Below, piece by piece: positions 8,316-16,134 of a stretch of 22,111 bases of DNA. The stretch is from JAWPMV01 sp038527215 (GTDB taxonomy: Bacteria; Bacteroidota; Bacteroidia; J057): contig JBCBGC010000140.1 of NCBI GenBank assembly GCA_038527215.1, positions 1-22,111 of the forward strand, written 5' to 3'. Positions within the stretch are counted from its first letter, which is position 1; each line of letters begins with the position of its first letter. A program made the position numbers and the translations under genes. The notes under the pieces are model-generated. The model saw only the letters and a list, made by a program, of their open reading frames with translations. It made no database searches and was not told the DNA's origin.

Positions 8316-11300
8316 ATGCACGTATTCTCCTTAAGTTTTTTCCTCTTTGCAGGCTGTTTGGTACTGCTGTATCTGCTGCTGGGCATCCGATTCCCCGCCC
8401 ATGAAATAGGTCGAAGAAAAGCCGTGAACCGCTTCCTGGGCGCTTTTATAGGCCTTTGGGGGCTGGCTTTACTGATGTTTCACCAGTATGTGTATCCCAG
8501 CCAAGACATTTACAGCAATGGTGCCTACCACCATCTGGCTCACGAAGGCTTTCAGTTTGAGGAAACTTTATCTCTGATTGACGAAACCCAACCTGCCAGT
8601 GCCATCTGGGACCAAAGAGAAGGGAAATTAGCGGTAAAAGCCCAGGCGGGAGCGCTTCATCTTGTGGCAGAAAATCCGGGAGAGCCCCTCTTTCTCCAAG
8701 ATTCCTCTGGCATGTTTACTTTGGTTCAGGCGGATCAGCAGGCTTTTGCCTTTGAGGATTCTCTGCAAATTTACCTGGATCAAAAGGAACAGTTCTGCCT
8801 GAAGATTCAGCCCCATCCTAAGCAGGCCAGACGAGCCATCTATCAACTCCGCTATGGAGAAACTTCCGATCAACCCGACACCAGCTATTTTAATCGTAAG
8901 ATCTTTAGGGGGATACCGCTGGCGGAAATTCTGCATCCCAATAAGCTGCAGCCAGAGTCCCTTTCCGCCTGGGGGCAGGCCTATTTGTTACGCGCCCAAT
9001 TAACCGATCCAGACAACCCGACCTTACCCGATCCTAAGGGACTGGGCGCGCTCTACTTTTTGCCTGGGCCTACCCTGGCCAAAGAAGGGAGCTTGCGCAT
9101 CGTCTGTGATGGCAAAACCTATACCTATCAGCCTCACACTTATGATCTGCCGCTGAAGAGTGGACAGGATTTTTTCATGGGACTGGGCAGAGAAAGAAGC
9201 CCGCTGGTCCACGTTTCTCCCTATCAGGATGCCTGGCAGCTGGCTTTTCGCCGCCCTCAAACCTATCCTTTGCTTTCGCAAATGGAAGCGGGCCAGAAAA
9301 CCACGCTTTTCATTCATTCCCTCGGAGAAGAAATGCTGCGTTTCGATCCGGGAACCGATAGCCTGGCCGGAGGCTACCACCTCAACTATTTCCACCGAGA
9401 CGACAACCAACATCATATTGGGGGCTTGCTGCGTTACCGTTTGAGCAGCAGCCGCGCCCCGTTGGCCTTTCAGCTAGTAGATTATAACCAACAGGAAAAA
9501 CAAGCCTTCCAGCATTTCCAATCAGGCGATCGTTTCTCCCTTCACGCCCAGGAAGCGGATATCAACTGGAATTTTAAATTGGTGGATAGGCGGTCTGAAA
9601 ACCCGCTGAGTTTATTCCATATCCATTTGTTTCTCTTCACCCTGGTTCTGGTCATTTGCCTGCGGTACAGCTTGTTCTTCCAGGGAGCTTATCTCTCTCG
9701 GGTCGAAATGGGCATTTACGTCATCATGCTTTGCTTTCTCAGTGTTCGGCTGTTGATTTTGTGGCGGGTGTCTACCTTCCCTCCCCTGGAACAGATCGAC
9801 GCCAAAAGCCTCCACATACTGGTAGACCAGGCTTTTACCCATTTTATCTGGACCGCTATCCTCAGCCTGGGATTTCTACTAAGCTGGTTTGTCCTGCTCT
9901 GGTTCAAGCAACACCGTAGCTGGACCTTCCGGCTCCAGTCAAGTTTCTTGCTGGTGGTGTTGGGATGCTGCGTGTTGGTGGTGGGATTGGCCCAGGCGCA
10001 TATTAGTTTTTTCGAACGCCTGGCCAATATCTACGTGCCCCTGCTGCTCTTTTTCCTGCTGGATCAGAAAATCCTGCAGCTTGCCCAACAGGGATTCCAC
10101 CGTTCCGCTTATCCTTCCGCTTCTTCTGATAAATTATGGCAGAGATGGCGAGATCGGCTACAAGACTGGGTAGACAAGCAGTCCTGGGATGATCCTCGGT
10201 TTATCCGGCTGATGCGCTTGGGCCTTTTTGCCGGCATTTTTAGTTATATCGGGATCCAGGACGCTGGCTTTGCCATTATGTTTGGCCTGTTTTGCTGGCT
10301 GCACTATGGGATCAGCTGGATCATTACCCGTCCTCCTGAATACCGTTGGGCCTTTTTCCCCAAACGCCTGCGGCCCTTGGCACCCTGGCTCAGTTTTCTG
10401 GCTTGCGTAGGAGGCTTCGGAATCATGATCTATATGCAGGACCGCTTGATCACTTTCCTACTGACAGGGGATCACCTTTGGTGGACCCTAGGCGTGGGGC
10501 TCATCCTTGGGCTGGGAGGTTTGGGCTACTATCTCCAAAAGCATTTTGAATTTTTCCGGTTAAATATGCCCATGCAAGGCGGAAAAACCTGGCAAAAGGC
10601 TGGCCTGACTTACTTGGTGGGGGCTCTCCTCTTAATGAGCGCCTGGGGGCTCAGCCAACGACCTCTGTCCAGCATCGTGCGCCATCATAGCTACATTAAA
10701 TATCGCGCGGCCATATTGGAACAGCCGGTTGGAGAACTTATGGCTCAAGAGGCTTATGCGAGTCGGGAAACCATGCAAATACAACGGGCCGCCCATAATC
10801 AGTGGTTGATCCATTTTTATCTTACCCAGGGAAGCGACAATCAGGAATTTTTTGCCCTGCAACCGCACTTTACCCAAGGAGCTACCCATCTTACCCAGGT
10901 AAGCGATCTGGTCATTCCCCGCTATCTCATCGCTGAGCATTCGGAATGGGTGGTGATATGGTTAATGCTGCAGTTGTTGCTGCTACCGCTCATTTTTTTC
11001 CGAGGGCTGTCTTATAAGCTCAATCCCGCCCAATTCAGCTTACTGGGAATCCCCATGCTGATCTTTACCACCTCTTTTTTCGTCTGGATGACCGCGACGA
11101 ATCGGTTTACTTTTTTTGGGCAGGATTTCCCGCTTTTGCCCTTTAGTAGCAAAATTACCCTCATCCTGACCTACAGCCTATGGCTGCTATTGCTGGTCCT
11201 CTATGATCCTATCCTGGAGGAAGCCCGACATACCCGACAGCGGATTCCTTTTCACTTACGAGCCTGGCAATATCAGAAGCAATGGAGTTTTGCGGGAGTG

Positions 11301-14102
11301 TTAGTGCTACTTTCCATCATTTTTTACCTCACGCCCCGACAAGCAGACAATGCCCGCAACAGCCGACACTATGACATTGGCCAACTGATAGATACGGCCC
11401 AATTCGAGCTCAGTCAGCTCAACACGGCTTTCCTCCGTTATCAGGAAAAGATCGGCTATCCTCCTCAGGAAATAGACAGTTTGCTGGCCGACTTTCACCG
11501 CCAATACTATCTCCCAGAGCAGGATAGCAGTCGCAGCATTAGTCCTTTTTTCCAGGCAGCTTACTGGGATCACTTTTTGGACCGGCAGGCGGATAAACGC
11601 AATCCCGAGGCCTTCATTCATGTGCGTCGCCGGGGAGATCGGGAATATCTGAGCCTAAACCGAAAGTACTTTTTTCTTTCTTCACCTCGTCCGGAAGTCC
11701 ATGAGGACATGCCTCATTTGTTGGCGGCTCAGACGACCAAGTCCCAGGGCTTTATTGACCAAATGGGCAATTTTGTCCTGCCGAGTCATCAGGGGCTGAG
11801 CAATCAGCATCTGTCTACCCTGGAACAGGATATGCTACGGGCCCTGAAAGAGGACCCCCGCCACTACGCCAACCTCAAACTGGCTTTCGTCCCTGGGTCC
11901 TGGACCCGGGAAGAGCAAGGCTTTCATTTGGTTCGGGACCTCAATCGTAGTCCCGGTGGAGAGCAAGTCAACCAGGCCCACTTTAGCCTGACTAACCAAC
12001 AGTTTCATTTTGCCTCCCAACGCCAGGCTTCCACCCAACAGGCCCGGACGCTCCGCTTGAAATTGAACGACTGGATTCGCTTCCAAAAGGCGGGTCCCGA
12101 AGAAAAGGGGGTGCGCTTGAAATTGGTAGCTGAAAAATCACCTTATCTGGCCAAGCAGATGTGGATCAACGGCCACCAACAATACTTATATCCCCTGGGT
12201 AAAGAATTTCCCTGGACCTTCCACTACACCCAGCTGCTCAGGCAACTGGGCCAAGCCGCGGATACCATTCCGAATCTGCTTCGGGATGCCCGTCAGCTGA
12301 GCATTGATTACAAACTTACTCAGGAGGCCTATGCCTATATGCAGGACCCGGTACAGCTTCCCGCCACTGCCCTGGCTCCTCTGTTGGCCTTCCGGAATGC
12401 TGGCTTTCAGGAAAAAATGCAGGGCGTAAATGGAATCCAATTGGTGGTGCGAAAGGATAAGCATCTTCTACAGGCAGTAGAAAAAATGCCCAAGGCCCTC
12501 AGTCAACAGTTGACCGCTATCAACCAACACCTGCTGGCCAATCCCGACTATGTAATTCAAAAAGGGGATCATCTGACCGAAAACCTACAGCTGAATGCCG
12601 CCATCCATGAACAGGTGCAGAGCCGATATGATATGGCCCTGGTCGGCGTGGAAGGCAGTGGGGCGATTCGGGTCATGGCGGATTATCACCGCATCCCGGG
12701 CGTGGACCCCAACGATGCCCGCTCTTATCATACCTACCTGCACCAGCTGTACAAAGCGTCGAATACCCAATTGGAAAAAGAAGCCTTCGGCAACCGCAAC
12801 CTGATCAAGGCCCCGGGAGGCATGGGATCTTCGCTGAAGCCCTTTGTATATGCAGGCATGATCTCGCAGGTGGCCATGGACTGGGAAGATGTGCATGTGG
12901 AGCAAGCCAGTGATGCCATGTTGGATAGCCTGATGGAGAAAAACCCGAAAACCGGGAAAGATGCGCTTAAATATTTTGCAGGAAAGCGCTTTCCTCATAA
13001 AGTGTATTGGAACAGCCTGGAAGAAAAAAGTTTCAAAGGGCCAGGCCTGAAAAGTGAGGCTTATCTCACCTATTCAAACAACCTCTACCACGGGAGTCTC
13101 TTTTTGCTTGGTTCCTATCCCATCAGCCAACTACGGAACCAGGACCCTAAGCAACTCCTGAAGCGCTTGCCCGCTTCGGGATTCCCGCAGGACAAAGACA
13201 TATCCTACTACTACCCGGTCATCAACTGGGACGGCCAGCGATGGGCTTTTCAGGAATGGCCGGACTTTTCTCACCCTTACACCCCATTAAGTCTGGGGCT
13301 ACATGAAAACTTTGGTCTCGCTACCCAGGGAGAGCACCTGAGCGCTCAGCTTGGCCTGCCGGAGAATTATCAAGCCTACGGTGGGGATCCTCAAGCTGCC
13401 CTCTTACAACATGCCTGGGGCAAAGCGATTGGGCACGTATACTGGGTTTTTCCGGAAAAAAGCCATTTCATTCAACAAGATCGGGAAGCAGCCCCCAAAA
13501 CCCGCAAAGGCCTGATCAATCCGGTCCTGGGCGCTTATCCGGTAGAGCTTACCCCCTTGAAAATGGCAGAAATGGGCGTAGGTTTATTTACCCTCAATCG
13601 GGAATTTAAAGCCAGTGTACAAGAAGGGCCACAAACAAGAAAAGTCTGGTCCATGGACCCTGCCTGGGGACAAGAAGAGGCCTTGCTGGAGATGTTGCAG
13701 CAACAGGTCTATGCCCCCATGCATGAAGTGATTACCCAGGGAACGGCCCAGGGCCTGAAAAAGCTGGCCAAGAAGTACGACGGGAAATATTGGTTTTATG
13801 CCAAAACCGGCACCACCGGAGCCAGCGAGCGAACGGAAACGGCCCACCTCAGAGGCAAGCGGCTGCTTGTCATCATCACCAACCGCCCAGTCCATCAAGG
13901 GGAACTGGATTGGTTTTGGGATGAGCAAAGTCGCCAGGACTATAAGGTCTATAGCTTGTTTATCAGCGTGGACAAAATCCCCCGGGAAAGCTTCAACGCC
14001 CGCTATGGCGGTAACTGGTCCGGGGTTCAACCTCTGATCGAACAGGTGATTCAATCCCCTACTTTTCAAACGTATATGCAAACTCCCTATGAATACCAGT
14101 AG
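8316..14102 (+). CDS. Giant SEDS (FtsW/RodA-like) - class B PBP transpeptidase fusion
   Basis: 1928 residues. TM1 (3-23) and TM2 (40-58) flank a basic loop, followed by a beta-rich extracytoplasmic domain (about 60-430). A polytopic region (about 433-966) ends with features of SEDS glycosyltransferases: IQDAGF, like the PDxG motif; a long outer loop (783-875) with VSD (Asp864) before RYLIAEHSEW, matching SDFIFAII-EE-G; and GQDFPLLPFSS, matching GxxLPxISxGG. A further TM (990-1010) fits a PBP anchor. The rest carries class-B transpeptidase motifs in order: SSLK (nucleophile Ser1505) in GMGSSLKPFVY, SNN (1587-1589), a GAYPVELTPLKMA segment before the last motif, and KTGT (Lys1830). Predicted topology puts the loop and the transpeptidase on the same outer side. 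The inferred role is peptidoglycan polymerisation and crosslinking by one chain. The SEDS half is strongly diverged, so its activity is uncertain; the PBP reading is firmer. PGSWTREE recurs at 1193-1200. Confidence 0.78.
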   Translation: MHVFSLSFFLFAGCLVLLYLLLGIRFPAHEIGRRKAVNRFLGAFIGLWGLALLMFHQYVYPSQDIYSNGAYHHLAHEGFQFEETLSLIDETQPASAIWDQREGKLAVKAQAGALHLVAENPGEPLFLQDSSGMFTLVQADQQAFAFEDSLQIYLDQKEQFCLKIQPHPKQARRAIYQLRYGETSDQPDTSYFNRKIFRGIPLAEILHPNKLQPESLSAWGQAYLLRAQLTDPDNPTLPDPKGLGALYFLPGPTLAKEGSLRIVCDGKTYTYQPHTYDLPLKSGQDFFMGLGRERSPLVHVSPYQDAWQLAFRRPQTYPLLSQMEAGQKTTLFIHSLGEEMLRFDPGTDSLAGGYHLNYFHRDDNQHHIGGLLRYRLSSSRAPLAFQLVDYNQQEKQAFQHFQSGDRFSLHAQEADINWNFKLVDRRSENPLSLFHIHLFLFTLVLVICLRYSLFFQGAYLSRVEMGIYVIMLCFLSVRLLILWRVSTFPPLEQIDAKSLHILVDQAFTHFIWTAILSLGFLLSWFVLLWFKQHRSWTFRLQSSFLLVVLGCCVLVVGLAQAHISFFERLANIYVPLLLFFLLDQKILQLAQQGFHRSAYPSASSDKLWQRWRDRLQDWVDKQSWDDPRFIRLMRLGLFAGIFSYIGIQDAGFAIMFGLFCWLHYGISWIITRPPEYRWAFFPKRLRPLAPWLSFLACVGGFGIMIYMQDRLITFLLTGDHLWWTLGVGLILGLGGLGYYLQKHFEFFRLNMPMQGGKTWQKAGLTYLVGALLLMSAWGLSQRPLSSIVRHHSYIKYRAAILEQPVGELMAQEAYASRETMQIQRAAHNQWLIHFYLTQGSDNQEFFALQPHFTQGATHLTQVSDLVIPRYLIAEHSEWVVIWLMLQLLLLPLIFFRGLSYKLNPAQFSLLGIPMLIFTTSFFVWMTATNRFTFFGQDFPLLPFSSKITLILTYSLWLLLLVLYDPILEEARHTRQRIPFHLRAWQYQKQWSFAGVLVLLSIIFYLTPRQADNARNSRHYDIGQLIDTAQFELSQLNTAFLRYQEKIGYPPQEIDSLLADFHRQYYLPEQDSSRSISPFFQAAYWDHFLDRQADKRNPEAFIHVRRRGDREYLSLNRKYFFLSSPRPEVHEDMPHLLAAQTTKSQGFIDQMGNFVLPSHQGLSNQHLSTLEQDMLRALKEDPRHYANLKLAFVPGSWTREEQGFHLVRDLNRSPGGEQVNQAHFSLTNQQFHFASQRQASTQQARTLRLKLNDWIRFQKAGPEEKGVRLKLVAEKSPYLAKQMWINGHQQYLYPLGKEFPWTFHYTQLLRQLGQAADTIPNLLRDARQLSIDYKLTQEAYAYMQDPVQLPATALAPLLAFRNAGFQEKMQGVNGIQLVVRKDKHLLQAVEKMPKALSQQLTAINQHLLANPDYVIQKGDHLTENLQLNAAIHEQVQSRYDMALVGVEGSGAIRVMADYHRIPGVDPNDARSYHTYLHQLYKASNTQLEKEAFGNRNLIKAPGGMGSSLKPFVYAGMISQVAMDWEDVHVEQASDAMLDSLMEKNPKTGKDALKYFAGKRFPHKVYWNSLEEKSFKGPGLKSEAYLTYSNNLYHGSLFLLGSYPISQLRNQDPKQLLKRLPASGFPQDKDISYYYPVINWDGQRWAFQEWPDFSHPYTPLSLGLHENFGLATQGEHLSAQLGLPENYQAYGGDPQAALLQHAWGKAIGHVYWVFPEKSHFIQQDREAAPKTRKGLINPVLGAYPVELTPLKMAEMGVGLFTLNREFKASVQEGPQTRKVWSMDPAWGQEEALLEMLQQQVYAPMHEVITQGTAQGLKKLAKKYDGKYWFYAKTGTTGASERTETAHLRGKRLLVIITNRPVHQGELDWFWDEQSRQDYKVYSLFISVDKIPRESFNARYGGNWSGVQPLIEQVIQSPTFQTYMQTPYEYQ

Positions 14103-14553
14103 CTTTTATCCCCGCACCCGTCGTCGGTCCTGGCCAACCCCCATTCGCTGGAGCCTCAGCCTCTTACTTGGCCTGGGTCTGGCCTGGCTGGGCATACAAG
14201 CCTATTACCAGTATCTCCTGCCGCAACCGGGTTTAGCCGTCTCTCCTCCGCCGGGAGAAGAAGTTCCCCTGGATCGTATGCAGGGAGAAATCCAGGTAGA
14301 TTCCCTGGAAATGTTATTGTTGCAGTTGGCCACCACACCCCAGGGAGAAGGCGTATTTTCCTACCAGCGCGGAGAAGACGAACTGCTGATTCAGCCTTTG
14401 CAAAATGGCCTAGGCCTGGCGCGTTTTCGTCAGTTATTTGGGCATGGACATCCCCAAAGTCCTGAGCGCTATGCCTTTCCCATCCAGGACCAGTATGTGG
14501 AGGTGAGCTATGATTGTTTGTTGAGTGTGATGCTGGCCCTGGAGGAAAGCTAA
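14089..14553 (+). CDS. Small single-pass membrane protein coupled to the giant synthase gene
   Basis: 154 residues. The ATG lies 14 bases inside the end of the SEDS-PBP gene in another frame, so translational coupling is likely. The N-terminus is strongly basic (RTRRRSW...), followed by one TM (about 20-42), which predicts a cytoplasmic tail and an extracytoplasmic C-terminal domain of about 110 residues. That domain begins with a Pro-rich linker, then an amphipathic region (VDSLEMLLLQL) and a possible beta-rich end. I recognise no family. Size, topology and location next to a SEDS-bPBP enzyme recall the bitopic activators of cell-wall synthases (FtsL, FtsB/DivIC), but there is no clear leucine-zipper coiled coil, so that comparison concerns layout only. 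It is the last gene of the cluster; a 127-base gap follows. Confidence 0.8.
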   Translation: MNTSSFYPRTRRRSWPTPIRWSLSLLLGLGLAWLGIQAYYQYLLPQPGLAVSPPPGEEVPLDRMQGEIQVDSLEMLLLQLATTPQGEGVFSYQRGEDELLIQPLQNGLGLARFRQLFGHGHPQSPERYAFPIQDQYVEVSYDCLLSVMLALEES

Positions 14554-14605
14554 GCTATATCCATACAGGGGATTTGCAGCCGGCAGAAATATCGGAGCCA
14601 TTGAA

Positions 14606-14636
14606 TTGGGAAGCTGGGTCGAATGTTGTACCTTTT
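14606..14636 (+). promoter_or_regulatory. Possible promoter for the secreted propeller protein
   Basis: TTG at 14606-14608 and TACCTTTT at 14629-14636 are separated by 20 bases. This approximates the Bacteroidota TTG-N17-23-TAnnTTTG promoter, with T instead of the final G. The position is about 45 bases upstream of the preferred ATG at 14681 and suggests the gene is transcribed apart from the SEDS-PBP cluster. The last-base mismatch keeps the call weak. Confidence 0.3.
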
Positions 14637-14680
14637 TTGAGCTAATTCTCAATCTTACTCCACATCACCTAGTTTATTCC

Positions 14681-16087
14681 ATGAAAACCCCTTCCTCCCA
14701 ATGGCTATTTGCCATAGTGATCTTCCTTTTTTCTACTTTCGACAATGTTTCCCGGGCCCAGGAAAATCCCATTACCCAGCTTTCCTCTATCGAGGATTTC
14801 CAACATCTCTTTTTTGCAGACCAACGGATTTTTGATATAAAAAGCCTCAGGCCCGTTACACAATATGTTCCGAGAGGCTACGCGGTACAATTTGAGGAAG
14901 CGCAAGTCATCGGCATCAACAACAAGACTCAGCTTTTCTTTTATAATGCCCAAGGGAAAGAAATAGGCAAAGTTGTGATGGGCGGGGGTATCATCCCTTC
15001 CCCAGATTACACCTATGTGATTTATCCGCACGAGGGAGATATTTGGAAAAAAGATATTATCAATTTTTCCTCATTAGGACCTGCCGAGCAATTAACCCAA
15101 CTAGGAGGCCTGAATAGCCTGAGGGTAATTAACTGGGTTGGAGCCCTGGTGTACCTATCGGTTCGAGGCCAAATTTATGCGCTAAACGTCAATACCAAGG
15201 AGTTAAGGAAATTCGGGGGTACGGCGCCCAAAGTGGCTTCAGGCACCCACCTGGGGCCCGTTAATTGGTCTGCCCCTAAGATGTCTCCCTATGGGAAAAA
15301 TGGCATCATCGAATTCATAGATTATCATACCACTGGAGCACGAAGTACCCGGTTAATAAGATTCTCGGACCAAAAAGAGTTTATGCTGGACGCAGGTTTC
15401 GTAGCCAGGGGATATCCTTTATATCAAACTGATAATGCCGTTTGGCTCTCGGAAGATTCTCTATTTCTGATTAAATCAAATCCTAATGCGGGCCGAGGCA
15501 TACAGAATCATGCTGCGGTAATTATTAACCCTTCCCAGCGTCAGGATGAGCTCCCCATAGTAAAGGAGTTCCCCGCATTTATCCCCAATCCAACTTTCAA
15601 CAACTCCCTTCTGGAAAAATATCAGGGCCGCTCCCGTTGTGTTTCTCCCGACAAAAGGCATATCATTTTCATCGTCTATAACAGTATTTCCACAAGATAT
15701 GCGGCATTTGGGGTGATGGACCTTCAGGAAGGCACTAGCCAGATCATCACAAATTATGCTGACCCACAATTGGCTTTCCAGAATTCAATTATGAACCCGT
15801 ATGCCTGGAAGACTTTCACCTGGATTGACAAAAACTCATTTATTTACTCCACTCAAGGGGATTTGATGACGCAGGGGACCTGGATTTATCGAGTGGATAC
15901 ACAAGAGACAAAAAAAGTTTCCTCCTATGTAGGAGAAGCGTTTTTCTTATATGAGTCAGCAGGCTATGTAGTCTTTAGAGCAAATGATAAAATCTACCGG
16001 ATAGACCTGGATGGTGAAAACATGGTCGAATTTCCTACGAAGCGACCTGTGAATCGGTACACACAAATTGGGAAACTTCAATTCTAA
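14681..16087 (+). CDS. Secreted protein, probable beta-propeller (WD40/TolB-like repeats)
   Basis: 468 residues from the ATG at 14681. An in-frame TTG at 14606 would add 25 residues in front of a clean signal peptide (MKTPSSQWLFAIVIFLFSTF...SRA, cleavage about residue 26), so the later start is preferred. The mature chain is full of short beta-strand units of propeller type: YVIYPHEGDIWK, LSVRGQIYALNV, CVSPDKRHIIFIV, WIYRVDTQETKKV and NDKIYRIDLDGENM, the last two being typical of PD40/TolB-like blades. No catalytic motif and no C-terminal sorting domain is visible. By eye the gene is richer in A/T and uses more ATA, AGA and AAT codons than its neighbours, hinting at a different history. Function is unknown; a binding or scaffold role in the periplasm or outside the cell is most likely. 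It converges with the LysR gene. Confidence 0.75.
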   Translation: MKTPSSQWLFAIVIFLFSTFDNVSRAQENPITQLSSIEDFQHLFFADQRIFDIKSLRPVTQYVPRGYAVQFEEAQVIGINNKTQLFFYNAQGKEIGKVVMGGGIIPSPDYTYVIYPHEGDIWKKDIINFSSLGPAEQLTQLGGLNSLRVINWVGALVYLSVRGQIYALNVNTKELRKFGGTAPKVASGTHLGPVNWSAPKMSPYGKNGIIEFIDYHTTGARSTRLIRFSDQKEFMLDAGFVARGYPLYQTDNAVWLSEDSLFLIKSNPNAGRGIQNHAAVIINPSQRQDELPIVKEFPAFIPNPTFNNSLLEKYQGRSRCVSPDKRHIIFIVYNSISTRYAAFGVMDLQEGTSQIITNYADPQLAFQNSIMNPYAWKTFTWIDKNSFIYSTQGDLMTQGTWIYRVDTQETKKVSSYVGEAFFLYESAGYVVFRANDKIYRIDLDGENMVEFPTKRPVNRYTQIGKLQF

Positions 16088-16091
16088 CTGG

Positions 16092-16111
16092 GTTTCCTCC
16101 TGCCAGGAAGC
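16092..16111. terminator. Weak hairpin between convergent genes
   Basis: GTTTCCT (16092-16098) can pair with AGGAAGC (16105-16111), with one G-T pair, around a CCTGCC loop. A second, overlapping stem (GAAGC/GCTTC, 16108-16112 with 16118-16122) is possible. It sits in the 47 bases between the convergent propeller and LysR genes, where a bidirectional terminator is expected, but no clear T-tract follows on either strand. Confidence 0.3.
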
Positions 16112-16134
16112 GCAATGCTTCATTTATGCTTAGG

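Noticed and set aside
12585..14081. Minus-strand reading frames at 12585-12998 and 13584-14081
   Set aside because: Antisense to the transpeptidase domain, whose SSLK, SNN and KTG motifs fix the coding strand.
14606..14680. Extended N-terminus of the propeller protein from the TTG at 14606
   Set aside because: It would bury a clean signal peptide behind 25 unrelated residues; the ATG at 14681 is better.
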